From NCBI GenBank assembly GCA_016888885.1, contig CP069437.1, positions 1,240,001 to 1,304,000 on the forward strand: a stretch of DNA of 64,000 bases, in the 5' to 3' direction. The position numbers and the translations under genes were made by a program. Shown piece by piece: positions 8,630 to 15,423 of this stretch. The first letter of the stretch is position 1. Every line of letters starts with the position of its first letter. Under the pieces are notes generated by a model. The model did no database searches. It was not told the DNA's origin and was given only the letters and a program-made list of their open reading frames with translations. Source of the DNA: Faucicola sp902506215. GTDB taxonomy: Bacteria > Pseudomonadota > Gammaproteobacteria > Pseudomonadales > Moraxellaceae.

Positions 8630-8992
8630 TTATGGGTGAGGCGTGGCGGTGTTGTGGGCGGTCGGTGTGACCACATCGGTACTGTACACACTGCTAGCAG
8701 TCGACATTTGCACAAATGTTTCACCTCGTTTGATTAAACCTAAATCAGAGCGAGCGTGTTCTTCCACCGCTTCAAGTCCGTTTTTTAAGTCTTTGACATC
8801 GGCAAGCAATACCTCATTGGCTTTTTGCTGATCGGTATTGATGGATTGCTGTTCGCTGATTTGTTTATTTAACGCTGCCAAATCGCCCCGACCATTGGTG
8901 CCAAACCAATACTGGTATTGTAGACATACCAACACAATCACCGCAAAAATAATCATAAACAGTTGACGCAAATAAGTCATGACAGCACTCAA
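8630..8992 (-). CDS. ftsB: Cell division protein FtsB
   Basis: A 120-residue bitopic protein. A transmembrane helix at about residues 10-25 is followed by a coiled coil (about 40-80, QISEQQSINTDQQKANEVLL) and the conserved EEHARSDLGLIKRGETFVQ segment. FtsB links FtsL and FtsQ at the septum. The Thr/Ser/Pro-rich C-terminal tail is poorly conserved. Start may instead be the ATG four codons later (MTYLRQL). The gene sits between eno and ispD as in E. coli and is probably cotranscribed with ispD. Confidence 0.9.
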   Translation of the reverse strand: MSAVMTYLRQLFMIIFAVIVLVCLQYQYWFGTNGRGDLAALNKQISEQQSINTDQQKANEVLLADVKDLKNGLEAVEEHARSDLGLIKRGETFVQMSTASSVYSTDVVTPTAHNTATPHP

Positions 8993-9010
8993 TAATAAAA
9001 ACTTTTGGCA

Positions 9011-9068
9011 TAAAAAAACCTTACCCCACGCATTGTAGCAAATTCAATGTCATGGGTTAAGGTTTTTA
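9011..9068 (-). terminator. eno terminator
   Basis: On the minus strand AAAAACCTTAACCCATGACATTG pairs imperfectly with CAATGCGTGGGGTAAGGTTTTTTT, making a long stem with a T-run. It lies between eno and ftsB, so eno is probably transcribed separately from ftsB-ispD. Confidence 0.8.
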
Positions 9069-9094
9069 TCACTTCAATGCTTTATCAAGCTGCA

Positions 9095-9164
9095 AAATTT
9101 AAGCTTTTGGATTTAAGCTTTTGGTGCTGAGCTTTTAAAGTTAGGCTTTTAAAGTTAGGCTTTT
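9095..9164 (-). repeat. Five 14-bp tandem repeats spanning the end of eno
   Basis: Read on the minus strand, five contiguous 14-bp units all begin AAAAGC: two copies of AAAAGCCTAACTTT, then AAAAGCTCAGCACC, AAAAGCTTAAATCC and AAAAGCTTAAATTT. The first unit contains the last Lys-Ala codons and the stop codon of eno. Confidence 0.9.
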
Positions 9165-10495
9165 GGGTTGCGTAAACCGATAAACTCGTCAGCACCATGG
9201 TAGCTTGCAGTGACCATCTGCTCGATACGAAGCAGTTGGTTGTATTTGGCAACACGGTCAGAACGGCACAGTGAGCCTGTTTTGATTTGACCTGCCGCTG
9301 TCCCCACGGCTAAGTCAGCGATGGTGCTGTCTTCAGTTTCACCTGAGCGGTGTGAGATGACGGTGGCATAGCCGTTTTTCTTCGCTAGATAAATGGCGTC
9401 TAAGGTTTCTGATAAAGTACCGATTTGGTTGAATTTAATCAAAATCGCATTGGCAATGTGTTTGTCGATACCTTCTTGTAGGATTTTTGGATTGGTGACA
9501 AACAAATCGTCACCCACGAGTTGTACTTTGTCGCCCAATTTTTGCGTTAAGTACGCCCAGCCATCCCAATCGCTTTCATCTAGACCATCTTCAATCGAGA
9601 TAATTGGGTATTGACTCACAAGACCTGCTAAATAATCCGCAAAACCTTCTGAACTAAAGGCTTTATTGCCTTCGCCTTCAAGTACGTATTGACCGTTCCC
9701 TTGCTCGTTTTTATGGTAGAACTCTGATGAGGCACAATCAAGCGCTAAGTAAATGTCTTTACCTGCGGTATAACCTGCTTGCTCAATCGCTTGCATGATG
9801 ACAGTAATCGCTTCTTCGTTTGAGCGTAAGTTTGGTGCAAAGCCACCTTCATCACCGACTGCGGTGTTCAAGCCTTGTTTTTTTAGCACAGATTTTAGGC
9901 TATGGAACACTTCTGTACCCGCACGCAAGGCTTCACCGAAGCTGGTAAAATTAACAGGCTCAATCATAAACTCTTGGATATCAACGGTGTTGTCCGCGTG
10001 GGCACCGCCATTTAGGATATTCATCATCGGTACAGGCATCGATAGTGATGTTTGCCCACGCAGGTTGGCAATGTACTGGTGAAGTGGCAGTTTTTGTGAT
10101 TGTGCGGCGGCACGGGCTGCTGCTAAAGATACTGCTAAGGTCGCATTGGCGCCCAATTTTTCTTTGTTTTCTGTGCCATCAAGCGCTAATAATTTGTTGT
10201 CAATGTCTTGTTGTTTGGATACGTCCATATCAACCAGTGATGAACGAATTTCACTGTTGACGTTGGCAACGGCTTTTTTGACCCCTTTACCCAGATAGCG
10301 TGATGCATCACCATCACGCAGCTCAAGTGCTTCACGTGAACCTGTCGATGCCCCCGATGGTGCTGCTGCACGACCGATAGTACCATCTGCTAAAATCACA
10401 TCGGCTTCAATGGTTGGGTTGCCGCGTGAGTCCAAAATTTCGCGCGCAATGATATCTTTGATTTGGTTATTGGTGGTGGTTTCTTCAGCATACAT
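9155..10495 (-). CDS. eno: Enolase
   Basis: 446 residues from ATG at 10495, with AAGGAAAA upstream; an in-frame ATG at 10525 lacks such support. Enolase interconverts 2-phosphoglycerate and phosphoenolpyruvate and joins the RNA degradosome in many gammaproteobacteria. Visible motifs are REILDSRGNPTIEAD, GAPSGASTGSREA-like PSGASTGSREALELRD, GDEGGFAPNL, the Mg ligands in LALDCASSEFY, SIEDGLDESDWDGW and LVGDDLFVTN, and the signature LIKFNQIGTLSETLDA with SHRSGETED. The last codons lie in a 14-bp tandem repeat. Confidence 0.97.
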   Translation of the reverse strand: MYAEETTTNNQIKDIIAREILDSRGNPTIEADVILADGTIGRAAAPSGASTGSREALELRDGDASRYLGKGVKKAVANVNSEIRSSLVDMDVSKQQDIDNKLLALDGTENKEKLGANATLAVSLAAARAAAQSQKLPLHQYIANLRGQTSLSMPVPMMNILNGGAHADNTVDIQEFMIEPVNFTSFGEALRAGTEVFHSLKSVLKKQGLNTAVGDEGGFAPNLRSNEEAITVIMQAIEQAGYTAGKDIYLALDCASSEFYHKNEQGNGQYVLEGEGNKAFSSEGFADYLAGLVSQYPIISIEDGLDESDWDGWAYLTQKLGDKVQLVGDDLFVTNPKILQEGIDKHIANAILIKFNQIGTLSETLDAIYLAKKNGYATVISHRSGETEDSTIADLAVGTAAGQIKTGSLCRSDRVAKYNQLLRIEQMVTASYHGADEFIGLRNPKA

Positions 10496-10674
10496 GGCGT
10501 TTTCCTTGGCTGTCACAATCAACAATGGGAGTGTTAAAATACAAATGGGGTGGGATTATCATAGCATATTTTAACAAATTTTAGCAGCTTATCACTATCG
10601 CCTATAGGTCATGCATAGTCATACGCAGCCAAGTAAAACCAGCCCCAACGGGTTGTCAAAACAACCATAAGCCG

Positions 10675-12993
10675 TTAGGAAATGACTTTCATGCGGGTGA
10701 GTCGCAAGGCATTAAGTAATACAGAAATCGAGCTCAGCGCCATCGCTGCTGCCGCAATCATTGGATTGAGTAGCCCAAATGCTGCTAACGGTATACCAAG
10801 ACAGTTATAAATAAACGCAAAAAATAGGTTTTGCTTGATATTACGCAGGGTTGCGCGGGCAATTGTGACCGCATAATCGACATGTTTGAGCGACTCGCCC
10901 ATTAGCCTTGCCGTGGCGCTATGCTTGGCAATATCGGTTGCGCCTTCTACCGCAAAACTTACGGTCGCCGTTGCCATCGCGGGGGCATCATTCACCCCAT
11001 CGCCCACCATTGCTACTTTTTTACCTTGTTGTTGTAGGCTATCAATTTTTTGCGCTTTATCACGGGGTGATAGCTCACCAAAGGCTTGGTTTGCTTTGAC
11101 TTGTTGGGCGATAAAGTCAACTACCGACTGCTTGTCACCACTCATCACTATCACCTCTAGATGATGGGCTTGCAGCGACGCAATCACCTTAACACTGTCT
11201 GGTTTGATCTCATCGGCTAGAGCAAAGGCTGCCACAGGGGTGTCATTGATACTTACCGCCACTTGACTGGCAATCTGCCAAACAGGATTGGCTTGGATAA
11301 TCGATGCAGGTAACTGAAGATTGGCAAAACTTGGCGTGCCGATTTTCACCCGCCCAATCGTGGCTACCTGTGCCTGTATCCCCTGCCCGAGCACTGTCTC
11401 TACATGGCTTATGGTAAATGCTGCTGGACTTTGAGGCGTATCAGTTTGCTTAGTGTAGGATTTGGCATAGTTCACTAGCGTGGTCGCAAGCGGGTGGTTC
11501 GCATGACGTTCGACACTGGCAACGAGCTGCAGCAGAGCTGCTTTATCTAAGTTAAACAGCTTTAGATTGTCATCTATCAGGTACGATGCAGATAATTGGG
11601 GTTTACCTTGGGTGATGGTGCCTGTCTTATCGAATACTACCGTATCAATTGCACCTGCCGCTTCTAAGGCTTGCGCATCTTTAAACCAAACCCCTGAGCG
11701 TGCTGCCACACCCATGCCCGCCATGATGGCTGCCGGCGTCGCCAGTCCCAATGCACAGGGGCAAGCAATCACGAGCACCGCCACCGCGCGCATGAGTGCC
11801 GTGTCAAACGCGCCTAAGAACCAATAATTGGCAAAAAAAGCCAACAAAGCGATGGCAACCACCACCGGCACAAAAATCCCCGCGACTTTATCGGCGATAC
11901 GGGCGATATGGGCTTTACTGCCTTGGGCGTCGTTGAGCGCTTGTATCATATCGCCAAGCCGTGTTTGACTGCCTTTGGCGGTGACTTGGTATTCAAAGCT
12001 GCCGTTTTCTACCATGGCACCTGCCAGCACCGTACTGCCAATATGTTTAGACAGGGGCACTGATTCACCCGTCAAATGGCTTTCATCACACCAACCTTCG
12101 CCAGCGGTGACGATGCCATCCGTGGCAATGCGAGTACCTGCTTTAGCACGTAAAATTTGACCGGCCGTGACTTGCTCAAGGGGCAGGGTTTGCCACTGCT
12201 CATCTTGGCTTTGTGGATTGGGGTTTTTAACTTCCACTTGCTCAGGGGTGAGCGCTAATAGCAAATTGATGCTATTTAGGCTATGTTTTTTGGTACGGGC
12301 TTCTAGGTACTTGCCCATTTTGACAAAGGCAATCACCATCACGCTGGCTTCAAAATACACATGGGGCATACTATGCGCCATCCCATCATGTCCCATTTGG
12401 GCTGTGGTTTGCAGATAGCTCAACCAACTATAGGTCGAATACGCCCAAATTGTCAGTGTGCCGAGCACTACCAGCACGTCCATATTGGCAAGACCGCCTT
12501 TGATACTCGCCCACGCACTTTTATAAAACGGTATCGCCAAGCCAAACTGTACGATAGTTGCCAACACAAATTGTAGCCATAGCGGCGGCATCAGCGCGTG
12601 ACTGCCCATCATCATGCCCGCCATGCCAATCAAAAAAGGCAGCAAGCAAATCCAAACCGCAATCAAGGTGTAGGGCGCTTTTTGCTCATGAGCTTCATGC
12701 TCAAATAGGGCGTTCTGCGGCTGTACTTTTGCCTCATAGCCTGTCTTTTTCACCCATTCTATAATCTGCTCGGCGTTGGTTTGTGATGCATCAAACTGCA
12801 CCTGCGCTACTTCATTGGCATAATTGACATCGGCTTGCACTATCGCAGGCTTTTTATTGAGCACTTTTTCGATGCGGCTGGCACAGGCTTGACAAGTCAT
12901 GCCATCGATATCAAGAATGATTTGCTCGGTATGGGCGTTGTCTGACGCGTGGGTGATCGATTGGGTAGTCATGATAGTGTCTGTCTTGTACAT
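10675..12993 (-). CDS. copA: Copper-exporting P1B-type ATPase
   Basis: A 772-residue P1B-1 ATPase. One N-terminal heavy-metal domain carries GMTCQACASRIEKV. Eight membrane helices are evident, with the copper-binding CPC in VIACPCALGLATPAA. The phosphorylation site is FDKTGTIT, the nucleotide domain has ERHANHPLA with the HP dipeptide, and the hinge is VAMVGDGVNDAPAMA. It exports Cu(I) to the periplasm. copZ lies 18 bp upstream and the DUF305 gene before that, giving a single operon from a CueR-type promoter. An alternative start is the ATG seven codons inside. Confidence 0.95.
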   Translation of the reverse strand: MYKTDTIMTTQSITHASDNAHTEQIILDIDGMTCQACASRIEKVLNKKPAIVQADVNYANEVAQVQFDASQTNAEQIIEWVKKTGYEAKVQPQNALFEHEAHEQKAPYTLIAVWICLLPFLIGMAGMMMGSHALMPPLWLQFVLATIVQFGLAIPFYKSAWASIKGGLANMDVLVVLGTLTIWAYSTYSWLSYLQTTAQMGHDGMAHSMPHVYFEASVMVIAFVKMGKYLEARTKKHSLNSINLLLALTPEQVEVKNPNPQSQDEQWQTLPLEQVTAGQILRAKAGTRIATDGIVTAGEGWCDESHLTGESVPLSKHIGSTVLAGAMVENGSFEYQVTAKGSQTRLGDMIQALNDAQGSKAHIARIADKVAGIFVPVVVAIALLAFFANYWFLGAFDTALMRAVAVLVIACPCALGLATPAAIMAGMGVAARSGVWFKDAQALEAAGAIDTVVFDKTGTITQGKPQLSASYLIDDNLKLFNLDKAALLQLVASVERHANHPLATTLVNYAKSYTKQTDTPQSPAAFTISHVETVLGQGIQAQVATIGRVKIGTPSFANLQLPASIIQANPVWQIASQVAVSINDTPVAAFALADEIKPDSVKVIASLQAHHLEVIVMSGDKQSVVDFIAQQVKANQAFGELSPRDKAQKIDSLQQQGKKVAMVGDGVNDAPAMATATVSFAVEGATDIAKHSATARLMGESLKHVDYAVTIARATLRNIKQNLFFAFIYNCLGIPLAAFGLLNPMIAAAAMALSSISVLLNALRLTRMKVIS

Positions 12994-13011
12994 TGTCTTT
13001 GCGTGGCGTCG

Positions 13012-13224
13012 TTATACTACGTCAAAGCCAGCGTCTTCAATCGCTTCTTTAAGCGTGCTTTGTTGTACTTGACTGTCATCAAAGCTGATGGTTGCGTTGT
13101 TATGGTCAAGGCTGACATCGACAGATTGCACCCCTGCCACTTGATTGAGGGCATTGGTTACGCTTTTGACGCAGCCGCCACAAGTCATGCCTTGGATATT
13201 TAAGGTGATGGTTTGGGTTGTCAT
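13012..13224 (-). CDS. copZ: Copper chaperone CopZ
   Basis: A 70-residue single heavy-metal-associated domain with the Cu(I) motif GMTCGGCVKSV near residues 12-22 and the expected beta-alpha-beta-beta-alpha-beta pattern ending in DAGFDV. It delivers Cu(I) in the cytosol to CopA, and in related systems to the regulator. It is the middle gene of the copper operon, with AAGGAGCG before its start. Confidence 0.93.
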   Translation of the reverse strand: MTTQTITLNIQGMTCGGCVKSVTNALNQVAGVQSVDVSLDHNNATISFDDSQVQQSTLKEAIEDAGFDVV

Positions 13225-13278
13225 ACTACGCTCCTTTTTTAGGCGGTTTTAAGTGGTTTTAGGTGGCTATTTTTTTAA

Positions 13279-13764
13279 TTAATGGGCTTGTTTGCTAAGC
13301 CAATCTTGCATTTGTTTGATTTCTGGCGTTTGCGCGTGCTTTATCTGCTTGGCGAGTGCTAGCATCGCTGGATCTTTACCATAGGTTTGTTCTATCGTTG
13401 CCATATCAATCGCGCCTTGGTGACGCGGTATTATACCCTTGTCAAAGGCGATATCAGCATTCTTAGCTTGCACCCCTGCTGACATGGCTTGGTGCATTTT
13501 ATTCATGATATCCATATAAGCCATGATATGCGGCGGCTGCGATTGTGACTGCGTGTCCGCTGTCGAAGCCATATGATGCATTGACTGCGCTTGGGTCATA
13601 CTCGCATTGGCACTTGTAGCATTGGTACTTGTAGCATTGGTACTTGTAGCATGACTACTTGATGCCGCCGTTGCAGTTTGGCTAGTGTCATTTTTTGTGC
13701 ACGCCGTTATACCTAGCGCCAATGCCACCACCCATGACAAACCTACGATGTTATTGATATTCAT
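13279..13764 (-). CDS. DUF305 copper-associated lipoprotein
   Basis: 161 residues. A hydrophobic signal ends in a lipobox-like LGITAC (Cys22), so an envelope lipoprotein is likely. A low-complexity Ser/Thr/Asn/Ala linker with four five-residue repeats (STNAT type, encoded by 15-bp tandem repeats at 13604-13663) leads to a DUF305 domain with IMNKMHQAM, DIAFDKGIIPRHQGAIDMA and the C-terminal IKQMQDWL. His/Met-rich DUF305 proteins recur in copper-resistance clusters; periplasmic copper binding is inferred. It is the first gene of the operon with copZ and copA. Confidence 0.82.
   Translation of the reverse strand: MNINNIVGLSWVVALALGITACTKNDTSQTATAASSSHATSTNATSTNATSANASMTQAQSMHHMASTADTQSQSQPPHIMAYMDIMNKMHQAMSAGVQAKNADIAFDKGIIPRHQGAIDMATIEQTYGKDPAMLALAKQIKHAQTPEIKQMQDWLSKQAH
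13604..13663 (-). repeat. Coding 15-bp tandem repeat in the DUF305 gene
   Basis: Four 15-bp units (13604, 13619, 13634, 13649), the two middle ones identical on the plus strand as GCATTGGTACTTGTA. They encode Ser/Thr-Asn-Ala repeats in the linker after the lipobox; length changes would stay in frame. Confidence 0.85.
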
Positions 13765-13828
13765 ATCCTTCAGGTTGATTTTTTAGGTTCTTTGAAAAAA
13801 AAAGATTGATTTATCACACTGTGGTATT

Positions 13829-13859
13829 ACTATAAACCTTAACATTAGGTCAAGGTCAA
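13829..13859 (-). promoter_or_regulatory. MerR/CueR-type promoter of the copper operon
   Basis: On the minus strand -35 TTGACC and -10 TATAGT are separated by 19 bp, the lengthened spacer typical of MerR-family targets. The spacer region holds the dyad ACCTTGACCTAATGTTAAGGT (13836-13856), with ACCTT and AAGGT arms as in known CueR sites. It drives the DUF305, copZ and copA genes, the first start codon being about 60 bp further. Confidence 0.85.
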
Positions 13860-13899
13860 GCAAAAAATGAATATTCAAGGTCAAGCAAAAAATGAATAT
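13850..13899 (+). repeat. 25-bp tandem duplication at the cueR start
   Basis: Two perfect copies of a 25-bp unit (13850-13874, 13875-13899) containing AAGGTCAAGCAAAAAATGAA. It duplicates the cueR start codon and part of the shared promoter. The first ATG (13867) now opens an 11-codon frame that ends at 13902, overlapping the real cueR start. Confidence 0.92.
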
Positions 13900-14215
13900 T
13901 AATGAAGTCGCTAAATTGACTGAGTTATCACCTAGACAAATTCGTGATTACGAAAAACTCGGTTTATTACAGACTATCCAGCGCACTGACAGCGGTTATC
14001 GTGTCTTTAGCGATACCCAATTACAGCGTCTAAAATTTATCAAACATGCCCGTGATGTGGGATTTTCATTAGCGCAAATTGAAGCGTTATTGGCTCTACA
14101 AGACAACAAAGAGCGTAGCAACGCCCAAGTCAAAGCATTAACCCGCAATCACATCGATGAACTAAGTGATAAAATACACAAGATGCACCGCCTGCACCCC
14201 GCCGATGGTGGTTAG
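13892..14215 (+). CDS. cueR: CueR-like MerR-family regulator, C-terminally truncated
   Basis: 107 residues. The winged helix-turn-helix (INEVAKLTELSPRQIRDYEK, then GYRVFSD) and most of the dimerisation helix (VKALTRNHIDELSDKIHKM) are those of copper-sensing MerR proteins. Full-length CueR is about 135 residues and binds Cu(I) with two cysteines near positions 112 and 120. Here the reading frame passes into RLHPADGG and stops, so there is no cysteine loop. DNA binding may persist, but copper sensing should be lost. It is divergent from the copper operon it would normally activate, and its start region is duplicated. Confidence 0.8.
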   Translation: MNINEVAKLTELSPRQIRDYEKLGLLQTIQRTDSGYRVFSDTQLQRLKFIKHARDVGFSLAQIEALLALQDNKERSNAQVKALTRNHIDELSDKIHKMHRLHPADGG

Positions 14216-14290
14216 AGCTTTCATGACTTCCTCATAGCCTGCTGGGTCATGAATGCCTTTTAAATCATACGCGACTGTTTGAATTGCCAT
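14162..14290 (-). CDS. Short 42-residue frame, probably a gene remnant
   Basis: An antisense frame starting at ATG 14290 (preceded by AGGAATAACC) reads MAIQTVAYDLKGIHDPAGYE and continues through about 15 more residues (EVMKALTTIGGVQAV), then ends inside the 3' end of cueR. The N-terminal part looks like genuine protein with a beta-alpha plan, but I cannot name the family. The overlap with truncated cueR suggests that a deletion joined two convergent genes and shortened both. Confidence 0.4.
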   Translation of the reverse strand: MAIQTVAYDLKGIHDPAGYEEVMKALTTIGGVQAVHLVYFIT

Positions 14291-14363
14291 GGTTATTCCT
14301 GTATTTATGCTGTGGGTGATAAAATATTGTTTTAGTCCTATAACCTAGCACTATACCATAGCC

Positions 14364-14408
14364 AAAAAAAAGCCTCGTTATCGATTGATAACATTTTAAT
14401 AACAAGGC
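14364..14408 (-). terminator. kdsA terminator
   Basis: On the minus strand the stem GCCTTGTTAT pairs with ATAACGAGGC and is followed by eight T. It lies about 35 bp after the kdsA stop codon. Confidence 0.88.
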
Positions 14409-14441
14409 GTTGCAAATTTGTGTTAAACACTTGCGTAAAAA

Positions 14442-15305
14442 TCAGTGGGTGTCTAACACCTCAAACCCTTTGACTAAGGTATCAAGCTGTTTTAACTGCG
14501 CTAAAAACGGCTCAAGCTGGCTTAGCCGCAGCGCACAAGGACCATCGCATTTGGCAACATCAGGATTTGGATGCGCTTCCAAAAATAACCCTGCCAATCC
14601 TGTTGCCATGCCAGCACGTGCTAAGGTGGTAATCTGTTCTCGGCGACCGCCTGCACTGTCTTCACGCGCACCCGGCTGCTGAAGGCTATGGGTCACATCA
14701 AAAAACACGGGAACCTGCATTTTTTTCATAGTGTCAAAGCCAAGCATATCGACAACGAGATTGTTATAACCAAACGCGCTGCCACGCTCGCACAAGATGA
14801 TTTTATCATTACCGGCTTCAAGGCACTTATTGATAATATGCTTCATCTCATGGGGTGCCAAAAACTGCGCTTTTTTGACATTAATAATCGCACCGGTTTT
14901 TGCCATCGCTGCTACCAAGTCAGTTTGCCGACTCAAAAACGCGGGCAACTGGATAATATCCGCCACTGCTGCCACAGGCTCAGCTTGGTATGGCTCGTGT
15001 ACGTCAGTGATAATGGGCACATTGAAGGTTTTTTTGATATCGTGTAGCCATTCGATACCTTTTTGCAGACCTGGACCGCGAAATGAGTACAAGCTTGAGC
15101 GATTGGCTTTATCAAAACTTGCCTTAAACACATAGCCGATATTTAAGCGTTTACAGATGTCAATATAGCTTTCAGCAATTTCAAATGCCAAATCTTTACT
15201 TTCTAGTACATTCATGCCGCCAAACAGCACAAACGGTTGATCATTGCCGATGGTGATATCATTGAGCTGAATGTGAGATTGCGGTGTCGGTAAGTTAGTG
15301 GTCAT
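14442..15305 (-). CDS. kdsA: 3-deoxy-D-manno-octulosonate 8-phosphate synthase
   Basis: A 287-residue aldolase that condenses phosphoenolpyruvate and arabinose 5-phosphate to KDO8P for lipopolysaccharide. Motifs include FVLFGGMNVLESKDLAFEIA, FKASFDKANRSS, SFRGPGLQKGIEWL, TDVHEPYQ, LPAFLSRQTDL, NVKKAQFLAP, CERGSAFGYNNLVVDML and FDVTHSLQQPGA. No Cys is seen at the metal-ligand site near the N terminus (Asn in MNVLES), consistent with a metal-independent enzyme. It lies downstream of pyrG; eno would normally follow but is separated by the copper block. Confidence 0.96.
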   Translation of the reverse strand: MTTNLPTPQSHIQLNDITIGNDQPFVLFGGMNVLESKDLAFEIAESYIDICKRLNIGYVFKASFDKANRSSLYSFRGPGLQKGIEWLHDIKKTFNVPIITDVHEPYQAEPVAAVADIIQLPAFLSRQTDLVAAMAKTGAIINVKKAQFLAPHEMKHIINKCLEAGNDKIILCERGSAFGYNNLVVDMLGFDTMKKMQVPVFFDVTHSLQQPGAREDSAGGRREQITTLARAGMATGLAGLFLEAHPNPDVAKCDGPCALRLSQLEPFLAQLKQLDTLVKGFEVLDTH

Positions 15306-15379
15306 AGGGCTCTCAGTATGTTGTCAAAGTTTTTATTGATTGTCACTATAGCATAATTGGCTAGATACGAAGCTGGCTA

Positions 15380-15409
15380 AAAAAAACCACCTGTAACAGA
15401 TGGTTTTTT
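15380..15409 (-). terminator. pyrG terminator
   Basis: AAAAAACCATCTG and CAGGTGGTTTTTTTT (minus strand) form a hairpin with loop TTAC and T-rich ends, 15 bp after the pyrG stop. Confidence 0.85.
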
Positions 15410-15423
15410 GTGCGTCATAAATA

